From a bacterium (GTDB taxonomy: Bacteria; Desulfobacterota; JAPLJL01), in NCBI GenBank assembly GCA_028713675.1, contig JAQTNV010000007.1, positions 23,043 to 87,042 on the forward strand: a stretch of 64,000 nucleotides of DNA, given 5' to 3'. This document shows positions 27,066 through 35,868 of the stretch, piece by piece. Numbering within the stretch: position 1 is the stretch's first letter; the number at the start of each line of letters is the position of its first letter. Under the pieces are notes generated by a model. That model had not been told where the DNA came from. It made no database searches and worked only from the letters and a program-made list of their open reading frames with translations. Made by a program: the position numbers and the translations under genes.

Positions 27066-28028
27066 ATGAAGATTTCACGCCTGGTTATGGGGATCACGGC
27101 GGCGTTTTTTCTCCTTTTTCTTTCCTGCGGCCATGACGGTGAATCAACCCCGGGCACCCCGAGAAAAATCATTCTTTCCTCCGACATCTCCGTATGCCTG
27201 CCGGCGGTCCACGAAGTGGATGACGGATATGTCCTCGGTTACGCCCTGGGAACCCCGGGGGTCGAACTCCTCGGACTGGTCGCTTCCCACGGAAACACGA
27301 CCTCCCTCAACTCCTACGACTGCGCCCGGCAATTAACCCGGCTGGCCGACCGGGAGGACATCCCCGTATTCCAGGGTGCGGAGGGGATTCCGGAGCGCTG
27401 GCTGGTTACCGACGCCACCCGGGGGATAAAAGAAATCGTGGACGCGCACCCGGGCGAGATCTGGATCGTCACCACGGGAGCCACCACCGATCTGGCGAGT
27501 TTCATCAAAAATTACCCGGAAAGCGCCTCGCGGGCCGCAGGGATGCTGGTGATGGCCGGGGTCGTTCATGGGACCGAGGGATACCTGAAAGCCGATATTA
27601 TCAATGTCCAGAAAGATCCGGAATCAGCCGACTATGTCCTGAAAAACGCCACCAACCTGGTCATCGCTCCCCTTGATCTGACCGAAGACGTGGTTTTTCC
27701 CTACGAGCTCTGGCAGGAAGCGAACCAAACCGCGAAAAGCCCTTACACCCGATATCTTTTGAGTCAGACGGAGGAATGGATAACCCTGCAAAAGCCCGTC
27801 ACCGGCGGTTTTTATCCCTTCGACGCGGTCGGGCTTTCCGGGCTTATATATCCCGAGATCATCACCCGCACGGAATTCCTGCGCCTGGAGGAAGACCTTG
27901 CTCGTGATTCCCCAACCTGGTCCCGTTTTCTCGCCTCGACGGATGCCACCCGGCCTGTGGCCGAGGTCTGGCTGGATTTAAATAAAGAAGAATTTATGAG
28001 ATCATTGAGGAAAGCCCTGGGGATTTAA
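27066..28028 (+). CDS. nucleoside hydrolase-like lipoprotein
   Basis: A 320-residue protein with a hydrophobic N-terminus and a lipobox-like LFLSC (Cys21). The mature part resembles inosine-uridine preferring nucleoside hydrolases: VDDGYVLGYAL corresponds to the Asp-Asp calcium site, then VASHGNTTSLNSYDCARQL, IPVFQGAEGIPERW, EIWIVTTGATTDLASFI and VIAPLDLTEDVVFPYEL. The usual DxDxxxDD stretch is altered; here SSDISV is separated from VDD by extra residues. Activity may therefore differ or be lost. Membrane anchoring of such an enzyme is uncommon. It may scavenge nucleosides outside the cytoplasm. Confidence 0.7.
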   Translation: MKISRLVMGITAAFFLLFLSCGHDGESTPGTPRKIILSSDISVCLPAVHEVDDGYVLGYALGTPGVELLGLVASHGNTTSLNSYDCARQLTRLADREDIPVFQGAEGIPERWLVTDATRGIKEIVDAHPGEIWIVTTGATTDLASFIKNYPESASRAAGMLVMAGVVHGTEGYLKADIINVQKDPESADYVLKNATNLVIAPLDLTEDVVFPYELWQEANQTAKSPYTRYLLSQTEEWITLQKPVTGGFYPFDAVGLSGLIYPEIITRTEFLRLEEDLARDSPTWSRFLASTDATRPVAEVWLDLNKEEFMRSLRKALGI

Positions 28029-28038
28029 TAAAAAGCAT

Positions 28039-28073
28039 GGGGCATGGGACATGGGGCATGGGACATGGGGCAT
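28039..28073. repeat. heptamer tandem repeat
   Basis: Five 7-bp units alternating ggggcat and gggacat, just after the nucleoside-hydrolase-like gene. A ten-unit array of the same heptamer family lies at 39167-39236. Confidence 0.8.
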
Positions 28074-28256
28074 AGCGCAATATAAACGGATGTTTCAGGT
28101 TTATGGTTTCTCGTTTCGAGTTTTTATGCAATAAATATTAGGTAACAGCAGGTTTACCAGCGGTGAAATAAGTTCTGATTTTCTTTTTTTTGGAATTTAC
28201 TGTTTGATATTTGGAATTTGGTGATTGGTTATTGCTTTTCAAAAGGAGGTAGAAAA

Positions 28257-28853
28257 ATGAAAAAGATCCTGATGGCACTGGCGATCCTGGCGGTCACCGC
28301 GGGCCCGGTCCTGGCGGGGGAACAGGACACATTGATCAAGGGCGGTCACGAGCACGAGCACGGCGGGTTCGGCGGCCCGGTGGTCAAATTGACCGCCGTC
28401 AATTTTGAGCCCGGCGCGGTCGTGGGGGTCCGGGGCGGCTGGATCCTGGATCATCAATTTACCGTCGGCGGCGGTGGTTATGTGCTGCTCAGCAATCTTA
28501 ACCAAGGACAGGGGGACCTTTCCGAGGAAGCCGACCTCACTTTCAGCTACGGGGGATTGGAGCTGGGATACACATTCTGGCCCGATAAATTGTTTCATGG
28601 CAATTTCCTCGCCTTGATCGGGGGCGGCTCTCTTTCAATGATGAATAATGACGATGATGAATTTCTGTTGGAAAGCAACGATTACTTCGTTTTTGAGCCC
28701 GAACTTAACCTGGAAATGAATGTCACCAAGTTCTTCCGGATCGATCTCGGCTTGGGGTACCGGCTAGTCGCCGGCGATGAATTCTATGAATACGATTACA
28801 TGGACCTGAGCGGTGTCACCGGGACACTGACGTTCAAGTTCGGGAAGTTCTAA
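28257..28853 (+). CDS. small outer-membrane beta-barrel protein
   Basis: A 198-residue protein from the ATG preceded by aaaaggaggt. Its signal peptide (MKKILMALAILAVTAGPVLA) is followed by a His-rich stretch (KGGHEHEHGGFGG) that could bind metal. Alternating beta strands (VVGVRGGWILDHQFTVGGGG, GGLELGYTFWPDKLFHGNF) end in a terminal Phe, the usual barrel-assembly signal. A strong terminator follows. Neither substrate nor family is clear. Confidence 0.75.
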   Translation: MKKILMALAILAVTAGPVLAGEQDTLIKGGHEHEHGGFGGPVVKLTAVNFEPGAVVGVRGGWILDHQFTVGGGGYVLLSNLNQGQGDLSEEADLTFSYGGLELGYTFWPDKLFHGNFLALIGGGSLSMMNNDDDEFLLESNDYFVFEPELNLEMNVTKFFRIDLGLGYRLVAGDEFYEYDYMDLSGVTGTLTFKFGKF

Positions 28854-28907
28854 ATCGGTAGACGGTATACGGTATACGGTAGACCGGGAAAGGCAGAACA
28901 AACCACG

Positions 28908-28942
28908 GAGGCCGGATCAGATGATCCGGCCTCTGATTTTTT
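28908..28942 (+). terminator. rho-independent terminator after the barrel gene
   Basis: GAGGCCGGATC-AGAT-GATCCGGCCTC forms a perfect 11-bp stem with a 4-nt loop, followed by tgatttttt. It ends the transcript of the barrel gene 54 bp upstream. Confidence 0.88.
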
Positions 28943-29091
28943 ACGGCTGTCATTATCCATTAGAAAGATTTGAAAACCAGATCCTTCGCTTCCCAGCCTT
29001 TTAGCTTCCGTGACTTCAAATTTTTAATCGGCGTCTTCAATCCGAAATAAATTGAATAAGGAAACCAAAAAAGGTATAAATAATGGAATAA

Positions 29092-32000
29092 ATGGTATCA
29101 AAACATATATCTATAAAAATCAATATCAGGAAGGAGGAAGATCAAACCTTTCGTTCCTCGGTCAACGATGATGCTCCTGCTGCCTTTAACTTACCGGAGC
29201 CTTTCTGGTCCGATTATATTAAGAACAAAAAGATTAAGCCCCATTATCTTACCTCCTTCGGCGAGGCTATTTTCCGCTCCGCGTTCAATACCGAAGCCCG
29301 AGAAAACCAGATCAGAGACGTTATAAATGCCCTCACCACCAGAAGCCACCTGATTATTTCCATTGGTTCTTCCGATGAGATAATTCATGAACTTCCCTGG
29401 GAGCTTATCAAGGACCCCCAGGGGAATTTCCTCGCCAATCGGAGAAATATCAGCATCTGCCGCACCATTCCCGGGCCGATATCAAGTCCCAGCCCTACCC
29501 ATCCCCCCTATCGAATCCTGGTTATTATCTCTCTCCCGGTAGAGGCCTATGAGGAAGCACCTCTTAACCCTTTACGGGAGCTACAAAACCTTTATCAGGC
29601 CTTGGATGATTTCCTGAGCCGAGGGCTAATAAAGATTGATGTCTGCGTTCAAGCCACCCGCTCCGAGATTCTAAGACGCCTTATCGAAGTTCGTTACAAT
29701 GTGGTTCATTTCATCGGACACGGGGGGCCAGGGGGTGTCCTCGTCTTGGAGGATGAAAAGGATTTCCTCAGATCTCATCAGGCCGATGCAAATGAAGTCC
29801 AGGGACTTTTTCGGAATCTGGCGGTCCAGGCGGTGGTCTTGAACGCATGTCATACCCAGAGCGCCTCCGCATTTGAACCGTCACTAGCTTTTTATATTTA
29901 TCACTCCGGAGTTCCCGTGGTAATCGCCAACCAAACCAGCGTTAATGACGATCAGGCCGTTGAGGCGGCCAAAGACATTTATTCTTATCTCTTTCTGCCG
30001 GGCCAAAATCCCGCCGGCGCCCTGGATATGGCCCGTCTCAAGATTACCGACTGGTGGAAGCCGGTGATCTTTGTCTCCCCGGAGCTGAAATCGGGCGAGC
30101 TGTTTCTCCCCCCTGCCGAAGAACCCTCTGTTATCAGAGAAAAAGGGATCCTCCATGGCCTGGGTACTCTTGGAACCACCAGGGTTTATGTTTATCGTTA
30201 TCGTCCCCTCCGAGAGATAACGCAGTATTTCTTCTCTGGTGAAAAAGCGGTGGTTCTTCACGGCCTCGGCGGGGTGGGTAAGAGCTTTATGGCTGATTAT
30301 CTTGCCCGTTTTCTCCGCCCGGAATTTGCCCACGTCATTGCCCTGAATATGAATGATTTTATCGGGTCCGGCGTCCGAGGGGTCTTGGAGAAAATCCTCC
30401 GGCAATTTGAAGAGAATAAAGTGATATCCTCAGGAGATGCCAGTTCGATCGGAAAAACACGTGCTATCTCACTTTCCTGGAGGGAATTAAATCAAGCCCT
30501 AAATTATATATCCTGGCTTTTGATCCTGGATAACTTCGAGCATTTTCAAGACCGACGAGGCCTGGTGAAAGATGAAGAGATGAAAGAGTTTCTTCGGGTG
30601 CTTCGCGGTGAGGACTGGCGCGGGCGGTTCCTCATAACCAGCCGGCTGATTCCATACCTCGATCAACGAAGCTCCCTGGAGCCGGTGGTCGAGATCGGGA
30701 CCTACGATGAGGCGGAGAGGTTATTCTTACTTTCTTCCCTCAGCGAAAAAGAAGCCAAGGCAATATTGGAAAGCCAGGTAGTAGCCGGGCTCGGCTGGCA
30801 TCCACTAGCGCTTAATCTCTTCCTGCAGATGCCAACCACTCGGGTAGAAACAATCCTCGGCCGGCAGGAAATGAGAGAGGTTTTTGATGATTTCTATAGA
30901 GATTATGTGACGGAAAATCAGAAGGCTTTTTCTCGTATATTTTCTCTCCAATACCCATTCTCGCTTGGTCTTCTGGAAGCGGTAGTCGGTGATCCAGACC
31001 TAGTGGAACTTTTATTCCGGAGACTGAGAGTCTTCCAGGTAAGGGGAGAAATGATTCAGCTCTATCCAATTTTTATACAAGCATTCCAAGATCAATGTCC
31101 CCTTTCTCCAGAGGAACACCGGCGCCTTACCAACACCCTGGCGCAAACTGAGGCAGAAAACATTGGGGATAGCTTGAACCGATTTAAAGTTCTTGAAGAA
31201 GCGCTATCCCGAAAAGAAATCCCCAATGAGAAGACAAATGAATTTAATAGTTCTTTGGCCGAGGAAGCAAATAATATCGGAGGATATTTCAGCAACTATG
31301 GTCGGATTGATGAAGCGATTTTCTTCTTGGAAAGAGCCTTAGAGATTAGGAAAAAATTGTCCGGTGAAAAGCATCCGGATGTCGCCACCTCCTACAACAA
31401 TTTAGGGATGGCATATAAAACCAAAGGAGATCTAGGTAAAGCAATATCCTATTACGTTAAAGCCCTTGATACTGCGAAGGATTTGTTCGGGGAAAAACAT
31501 CTCTTTATCGCTACCTCCTACAATAATTTGGGATGTGTCTATCAAGAAAAAGGAGATTTGAATAATGCTATATCTTTTCACAAAAAAGCCCTTGGGATTA
31601 CTAAGGATTTATTCGGCGAAAAGCATTCTGCTGTCGCTACTTCCTATAATAATTTAGGGATAGCATATAAAACCAAAGGAGACCTAGAAAAGGCAATATC
31701 TTATTACGAGAAAGCCTTGGAAATTGTTAAGGATTTGTTCGGGCAAAAACATCCTCATATTGCCATCTCATACGACAATTTGGGGATGGCATATCATACT
31801 AAGGGAGACCCGGATAAAGCTATATCTTACCTAGAGAAAGCCCTCGGGATCAGGAAAGATTTATTCGAGGAAAAACATCCTGATATCGCTACTTCCTATA
31901 ATAATTTGGGGATGGTATATCATGTCAAGGGAGAACTGGATAAAGCCACATCCTATTACGAGAAAGCCTTGGAAATTATGAAGGATTTATTCGGGGAAAA

Positions 32001-32937
32001 TCATCCAAATGTCGCCACTTCATACAATAATTTAGGAGGTGCCTATCAAGACAATGGAGACCTTGATAAGGCTATATTCTATTACGAGAAAGCCCTTGGG
32101 ATTGCGAAGGATTTATTCGGGGAAAATCATCCAAATGTCGCCACCTCATACAATAATTTAGGAGGTGCTTTTAAAGACAAGCAAAACCTGGATAAAGCCA
32201 TAACCAATTATGAGAAAGCCCTGGGAATTTGGAAGAATTTATTCGGGGAAAAACATCCAAATGTCGCCACCTCGTATAATAATTTTGGGATTGTTTATCA
32301 AGACAAGGGAGATTTGGATAATGCCATATCTTATCTCGAGAAAGCTCTCGAGATCAGGAAAGATTTGTTCGGCGAAAGCCACCCCGCTGTCGCCACCTCC
32401 TATAATAATTTAGGGTGTGCATATCAAGCTAAGGGGGAACTGAATAAGGCTATATTTTATTTCGAGAAAGCCCTGGGTACTGTGAAGGATATATTCGGGA
32501 AAAATCATCCTCAAGTCGCCACCTTCTATTTCAATTTAGGAACGGTATATCAAGTTCAGGGAGACTTAGATAAAGCCACCTCTTATTATGATAAATCCCT
32601 TTTAATTTATGGTATTATCGGTTTCAGGCTGGATGAGATTAAAACCTGTATTGTTCTAGTAAATCTTCTTCTAAAACAAAGTAGGACAGATAAAGCCGCC
32701 GAGAGGTTCTGTCAAGCTTTAGATATCCTTAACTTTCTCTGGGCTGGAGGGGAAAAACCTGCCTTGGTTATACAAGCAGATCAGGTCCTTAAACTGGCCG
32801 GAGAATTGGAAGACGAGCTTAAAAAGGATAAATATTACCAATGTCGAAACATGATTAAGCAGCTTCAAGAGGAACTGGAGCCGCTTTTAATGATTCTGCA
32901 CGAGATCCCTGCTTCACCCCCGGAAAAAGATAAATGA
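29092..32937 (+). CDS. CHAT protease - P-loop NTPase - TPR protein
   Basis: A 1281-residue protein. The CHAT (caspase-like) domain spans about 60-335, with His210 in VVHFIGHGGPGG and Cys253 in VVLNACHTQSA, both catalytic residues present. A STAND/NB-ARC-like NTPase follows, with Walker A GLGGVGKS at 391-398, Walker B WLLILDNFEHF (Asp480) and FLITSR. A helical linker leads to 10 or 11 TPR units of 42 residues from about 720 to 1180, of the kinesin-light-chain type (ATSYNNLGxxYxxKGDLxKA, then KDLFGE). The gene is more AT-rich than its surroundings and stands alone. STAND proteins usually sense a ligand through their repeats and then oligomerise, which would here activate the protease. A role in defence or programmed death is inference. 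Confidence 0.88.
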   Translation: MVSKHISIKINIRKEEDQTFRSSVNDDAPAAFNLPEPFWSDYIKNKKIKPHYLTSFGEAIFRSAFNTEARENQIRDVINALTTRSHLIISIGSSDEIIHELPWELIKDPQGNFLANRRNISICRTIPGPISSPSPTHPPYRILVIISLPVEAYEEAPLNPLRELQNLYQALDDFLSRGLIKIDVCVQATRSEILRRLIEVRYNVVHFIGHGGPGGVLVLEDEKDFLRSHQADANEVQGLFRNLAVQAVVLNACHTQSASAFEPSLAFYIYHSGVPVVIANQTSVNDDQAVEAAKDIYSYLFLPGQNPAGALDMARLKITDWWKPVIFVSPELKSGELFLPPAEEPSVIREKGILHGLGTLGTTRVYVYRYRPLREITQYFFSGEKAVVLHGLGGVGKSFMADYLARFLRPEFAHVIALNMNDFIGSGVRGVLEKILRQFEENKVISSGDASSIGKTRAISLSWRELNQALNYISWLLILDNFEHFQDRRGLVKDEEMKEFLRVLRGEDWRGRFLITSRLIPYLDQRSSLEPVVEIGTYDEAERLFLLSSLSEKEAKAILESQVVAGLGWHPLALNLFLQMPTTRVETILGRQEMREVFDDFYRDYVTENQKAFSRIFSLQYPFSLGLLEAVVGDPDLVELLFRRLRVFQVRGEMIQLYPIFIQAFQDQCPLSPEEHRRLTNTLAQTEAENIGDSLNRFKVLEEALSRKEIPNEKTNEFNSSLAEEANNIGGYFSNYGRIDEAIFFLERALEIRKKLSGEKHPDVATSYNNLGMAYKTKGDLGKAISYYVKALDTAKDLFGEKHLFIATSYNNLGCVYQEKGDLNNAISFHKKALGITKDLFGEKHSAVATSYNNLGIAYKTKGDLEKAISYYEKALEIVKDLFGQKHPHIAISYDNLGMAYHTKGDPDKAISYLEKALGIRKDLFEEKHPDIATSYNNLGMVYHVKGELDKATSYYEKALEIMKDLFGENHPNVATSYNNLGGAYQDNGDLDKAIFYYEKALGIAKDLFGENHPNVATSYNNLGGAFKDKQNLDKAITNYEKALGIWKNLFGEKHPNVATSYNNFGIVYQDKGDLDNAISYLEKALEIRKDLFGESHPAVATSYNNLGCAYQAKGELNKAIFYFEKALGTVKDIFGKNHPQVATFYFNLGTVYQVQGDLDKATSYYDKSLLIYGIIGFRLDEIKTCIVLVNLLLKQSRTDKAAERFCQALDILNFLWAGGEKPALVIQADQVLKLAGELEDELKKDKYYQCRNMIKQLQEELEPLLMILHEIPASPPEKDK
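31330..32620 (+). repeat. 126-bp tandem repeats encoding TPR units
   Basis: Ten near-identical 126-bp units in frame within the CHAT-NTPase-TPR gene, each encoding one 42-residue TPR. High nucleotide similarity (for example catccaaatgtcgccacctc in several units) suggests recent expansion or homogenisation. Confidence 0.8.
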
Positions 32938-33034
32938 AATTTTCCGCTTAATGTTTAAACCTAGATCCTTCGCTGGCGCTCAGGATGACATTTTATATCT
33001 CTTACTTCCTGACTTCGGACTTAGGACTGAGGAC

Positions 33035-33475
33035 CTAGGACTTCGGACTGATTTTTTCCCAGACCAGTCTTCCCACCGCCTCGATCTTTCCCATTCTGAT
33101 CGGGGGGGTACGGAAAACTATCTGGGTATCCGAAACCTCCGCGTAGCGGAACTGCTCTCCCCCCACCCAGTCCGGGATCACGGCGCCCTCCACGCGGGTG
33201 GTAAAAGTGCCGTCTTTCTCATTCGCCTGGTAGGGGCCGAAATACGCGGTATATCCCTGGAAGGCGGCCTTGATCGTCTCCGGGGTCGAAGTCTTGCCGG
33301 CAAGAAGCGGGCGGTCGCGGCGCATGATCTGGACGGACATGTAACCGCTCTTGTCGATAATGGCGATCCCGACCGGATCCTTGCCCCAGGGGTGGGGAAC
33401 CGGCCCAGCCGGGCCCTTGAATTCATAGGAAACCAGTCTCCAGCAGCCGAGGATTCTTTCGCTTAAGGTAGGCAT
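33035..33475 (-). CDS. lipocalin-like domain protein
   Basis: A 146-residue protein matching the lipocalin-like (PF13924-type) pattern: an N-terminal ILGCWRLVSYEFKG, then DPVGIAIIDKSGYMSVQIMR, FQGYTAYFGPYQ and a C-terminal VFRTPPIRMGKIEAVGRLVW. No signal peptide is present, so it is cytoplasmic. A GGAG site precedes the ATG. It probably binds a small hydrophobic ligand. It is the last gene of a loose minus-strand series after DUF1232, tusA and dsrE, with repeats between. Confidence 0.75.
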   Translation of the reverse strand: MPTLSERILGCWRLVSYEFKGPAGPVPHPWGKDPVGIAIIDKSGYMSVQIMRRDRPLLAGKTSTPETIKAAFQGYTAYFGPYQANEKDGTFTTRVEGAVIPDWVGGEQFRYAEVSDTQIVFRTPPIRMGKIEAVGRLVWEKISPKS

Positions 33476-33496
33476 TTTTTCTCCTGGTTTAGGTCT

Positions 33497-33521
33497 GGAT
33501 TCCTGCTTTCGCAGGAATGAC
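33497..33521. repeat. hairpin repeat (attcctgc..gcaggaat)
   Basis: ggattcctgctttcgcaggaatgac is a stem-loop with the same arms as the unit at 17990-18055, in the opposite orientation. It sits between the lipocalin-like and DUF1232 genes. Confidence 0.6.
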
Positions 33522-33532
33522 GTAAATAATGC

Positions 33533-33964
33533 TCATTTCCGAAAATAACTGATCACATAATAGGCAATCAATCCCGCCATCAGCAACCAAATAATAATGA
33601 TCACTCCCGCGGCAATCCAGTTCGTGGGTTTACCCGGCCCGATCATTTCCCGTGATTTTTCCCGGCAGTCGGCCAGGACATCTTCCGGGATCAGCTTCCG
33701 AACCAGGATAATCCCGAGAGGAATCAGGACCAGATCGTCCAGGTACCCGAGGACCGGGATAAAATCCGGGATCAGGTCGATCGGGCTGAAGGCATAACCG
33801 ACAACGAAAACAGCCAGGAGCCGGGCCGGCCAGGGGGTCCGGGGATCCCGGATCGAGAGGTAGAGCGCGTAGGTTTCCCGGCGAAGCTCCAGGGTTTTTT
33901 GTTTCCAGGTGTTGAGGATTTCCAATGGGATTCTAAATATCAGCGAGGCTTCCCTCGACCACAA
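33533..33964 (-). CDS. DUF1232 (YkvA-like) membrane protein
   Basis: Up to 143 residues. The core DPRTPWPARLLAVFVVGYAF followed by SPIDLIPDFIPVLGYLDDL is the DUF1232 signature, and a C-terminal hydrophobic helix (NWIAAGVIIIIWLLMAGLIA) anchors the protein. The start is uncertain: the longest frame begins at a TTG inside a repeat at 33964, and another TTG lies 13 codons later. Function unknown. Confidence 0.78.
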   Translation of the reverse strand: MWSREASLIFRIPLEILNTWKQKTLELRRETYALYLSIRDPRTPWPARLLAVFVVGYAFSPIDLIPDFIPVLGYLDDLVLIPLGIILVRKLIPEDVLADCREKSREMIGPGKPTNWIAAGVIIIIWLLMAGLIAYYVISYFRK

Positions 33965-34056
33965 TGCCTCGGGATCTGATCGAAAAGCCTCGCACTACAT
34001 ATAAAATTCGGGAGGATTGCCACGCCCTCGCCCGGTTCGGGCTCGCAATGACGGCT

Positions 34057-34284
34057 TTATTTTTTCCTCACGTAACCTTTTAAGATACCGTCCTCTTTTT
34101 TCATCTCTAAAAACTGCTCCCCGGTCATCCCGCACCAGGCGGGCAGGTCCTTCTCGAACCCGGGATCGTCGGCGATGATCTCCAGGACCTCCCCGGATTT
34201 CATCCCTTCGATCTCTTCCTTGGTCTTGACGATCGGCATCGGGCAGAAGAGGCCGATGCAATCGACGGTTTTATCAGCTTTCAT
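34057..34284 (-). CDS. TusA-like sulfurtransferase
   Basis: A 75-residue protein with the TusA/SirA/YeeD fold and the sulfur-carrying cysteine Cys14 in IGLFCPMPIVKTKEEI (CPxP motif). A second Cys lies at PAWCGMTG. It should accept persulfide from a desulfurase or rhodanese and pass it on. The dsrE-like, iscU and cysteine desulfurase genes upstream support a local sulfur-relay role. Its ribosome site is weak. Confidence 0.87.
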   Translation of the reverse strand: MKADKTVDCIGLFCPMPIVKTKEEIEGMKSGEVLEIIADDPGFEKDLPAWCGMTGEQFLEMKKEDGILKGYVRKK

Positions 34285-34558
34285 TATTCATCCCTAAATC
34301 TTTTTACCCTCCCCTTCATCCCCTCCCCTCAAGGGCGGGGATAAGAGTTAAGGTGAAATGGGCAAGCCGAACATGAACCAAAACATCTTTTGTGAGGACT
34401 CTTCGCCATCGGCTTAGAATGACAAGCATATGCTAACGGCCAGGCCCTGCGGGCCGGCCTCCGGATCTTCCGGGGAAAACTAATTGTTTTGGGAATGAAG
34501 GCTTGCCCATGAACCGTCTCCGCTGGAAATTCACGCAACTATTGATCCCGGCGGTATT

Positions 34559-35026
34559 TCAAATAAATAGATTGATTTTGGATTCGCGGGCGATGGCCAG
34601 GTAAGTGGCCGCCCCGGTGAAATCGTCCACGGTGTCGACCAGCTGTTCCCGGCCCAAGCCCATCACCCCGCAGCTGGTGGTGCAGGCGATGTATCTGACC
34701 TTGAGCGCCCGGGCGGTCTTCATCATGTCCTCAAGCGAGGCCATCCCGGTTTTCCGCATCAGCTTTCTCATCATCCAGGGACCCAGGCCCAGCATGTTCA
34801 GGCGGGAGAGCGGGAATCCCCGGTTCATGAAATTCAGCATCTTCTGCATCAGGAGCTGGGTCTTGGAAAAAGCAAAATTGGATTTCTTCAGAAGGTTCAA
34901 ACCCCAGAAGGTGAAGAAAATGGTGACCTCCATCCCGCTGGCGGCCGCGGTGGTGGCAAGCGTAAAGGCGGCCAGGGCCTTGTCGAGCTCGCCGGAAAAC
35001 AGGATGATGGTCATCTTCTCGCTCAT
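34559..35026 (-). CDS. DsrE/DsrF/DrsH-like sulfur-relay protein
   Basis: 155 residues from the ATG that overlaps the stop of the zinc-ribbon gene (ATGA). The frame is open 22 codons further upstream within that gene. Features include MTIILFSGELDKALAAFTLA, ASGMEVTIFFTFWGLNLL and the cysteine-bearing CTTSCGVMGL. The family binds or transfers sulfur, often through a conserved Cys, and is commonly found with TusA. Here tusA is the next gene downstream, so a DsrE-TusA relay is likely. Confidence 0.83.
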   Translation of the reverse strand: MSEKMTIILFSGELDKALAAFTLATTAAASGMEVTIFFTFWGLNLLKKSNFAFSKTQLLMQKMLNFMNRGFPLSRLNMLGLGPWMMRKLMRKTGMASLEDMMKTARALKVRYIACTTSCGVMGLGREQLVDTVDDFTGAATYLAIARESKINLFI

Positions 35027-35247
35027 CGGCAGGTCTCGCAGGTCGGGCAACTCTTCAGATCGCTCTGATAAAGCCGACCGCATTTCGGGCACTGTTTCAG
35101 CTTGATCTCACAGGGCTGGCAAGCCAGGGTATCCCGGCACTGCGAAACCAGTTCCTGCTCGCACATCGGGCACTTGCAACCGGCTTTCGCGCTGGGTTTA
35201 GTCTTACCGGAGGTTGTCTTGGCGGTTTTTTTTGTTTTTGTTGCCAT
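35023..35247 (-). CDS. small zinc-ribbon protein
   Basis: A 74-residue protein with a Lys/Thr-rich, very basic N-terminus and four CxxC or near-CxxC pairs (CKCPMC, CQPC, CPKC, CPTCETC). These suggest one or two zinc ribbons. It is coupled by ATGA to the dsrE-like gene, so it may act with it, for example as a nucleic-acid or protein-binding partner. I do not recognise a named family. Confidence 0.7.
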   Translation of the reverse strand: MATKTKKTAKTTSGKTKPSAKAGCKCPMCEQELVSQCRDTLACQPCEIKLKQCPKCGRLYQSDLKSCPTCETCR

Positions 35248-35370
35248 CTTTCCCCCTCTTATTGGTTCATCTGGTCTATTTAGTTTCTTTGGTTTCTCTG
35301 GTTACCGGTTATTTGCTACTTGCTACCTGCGACTTCTTCTTTTTCCAGCTACCAAGCAACCTAACCACCT

Positions 35371-35396
35371 CGCAACCTGAAGGTTGCGGCTACCGG
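35371..35396. repeat. REP-like hairpin, copy B
   Basis: cgcaacct-ga-aggttgcg followed by gctaccgg, in the spacer between iscU and the zinc-ribbon gene. Nearly identical to the copies at 22201 and 45024. Confidence 0.65.
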
Positions 35397-35403
35397 CTAC
35401 CTG

Positions 35404-35793
35404 CTACTTGCTACCGGCTTTGGGATTCTTTTTGAGATAGTCCTCGATCGCCTTGTGGAGCGCGTCCGCGCCCAGGTTGGAACAGTGCATCTTGTTCTTG
35501 GGCAGTCCTCCGAGCTGTTCCGCCACCATCTCCTTGGTCATTTTCAGGGCCTCCTCGATCGTCTTGCCCTTGGCCATCTCCGAAACCATCGAGGAAACCG
35601 CGATCGCCGCCCCGCACCCGAAGGTCTGGAATTTAACATCCTCAATCACGTTATCCTTTACCTTGATGTAAAAGGTCATCATGTCCCCGCAAACCGGGTT
35701 GCCTATTTCTCCCACCCCGTCGGCATTCGGGATCTCCCCGACATTGCGCGGGTTCTGGAAGTGGTCCATCACTTTTTCGGAATAAATGGGCAT
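35404..35793 (-). CDS. iscU: iron-sulfur cluster scaffold IscU/NifU N-terminal type
   Basis: A 129-residue protein with the three cluster cysteines Cys35 (GNPVCGD, with Asp37), Cys60 (TFGCGAA) and Cys104 (MHCSNLG). It lacks the NifU C-terminal extension. A GGAGG site precedes the ATG. It builds Fe-S clusters with sulfur from the cysteine desulfurase encoded 75 bp upstream. No iscR, iscA or hscAB genes are visible. Confidence 0.92.
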   Translation of the reverse strand: MPIYSEKVMDHFQNPRNVGEIPNADGVGEIGNPVCGDMMTFYIKVKDNVIEDVKFQTFGCGAAIAVSSMVSEMAKGKTIEEALKMTKEMVAEQLGGLPKNKMHCSNLGADALHKAIEDYLKKNPKAGSK

Positions 35794-35868
35794 CGTTAAC
35801 CCTCCAAGTTGAACCCGATAGTTTCGGGTTTCTAGTTTCTAGTTTCTAGTTTGGAATTTGGGATTTGA

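Noticed and set aside
34057-35026. A dissimilatory dsrEFH-tus operon
   Set aside because: Only one DsrE-like protein is present and no dsrF, dsrH or dsrAB; a general sulfur relay is safer.
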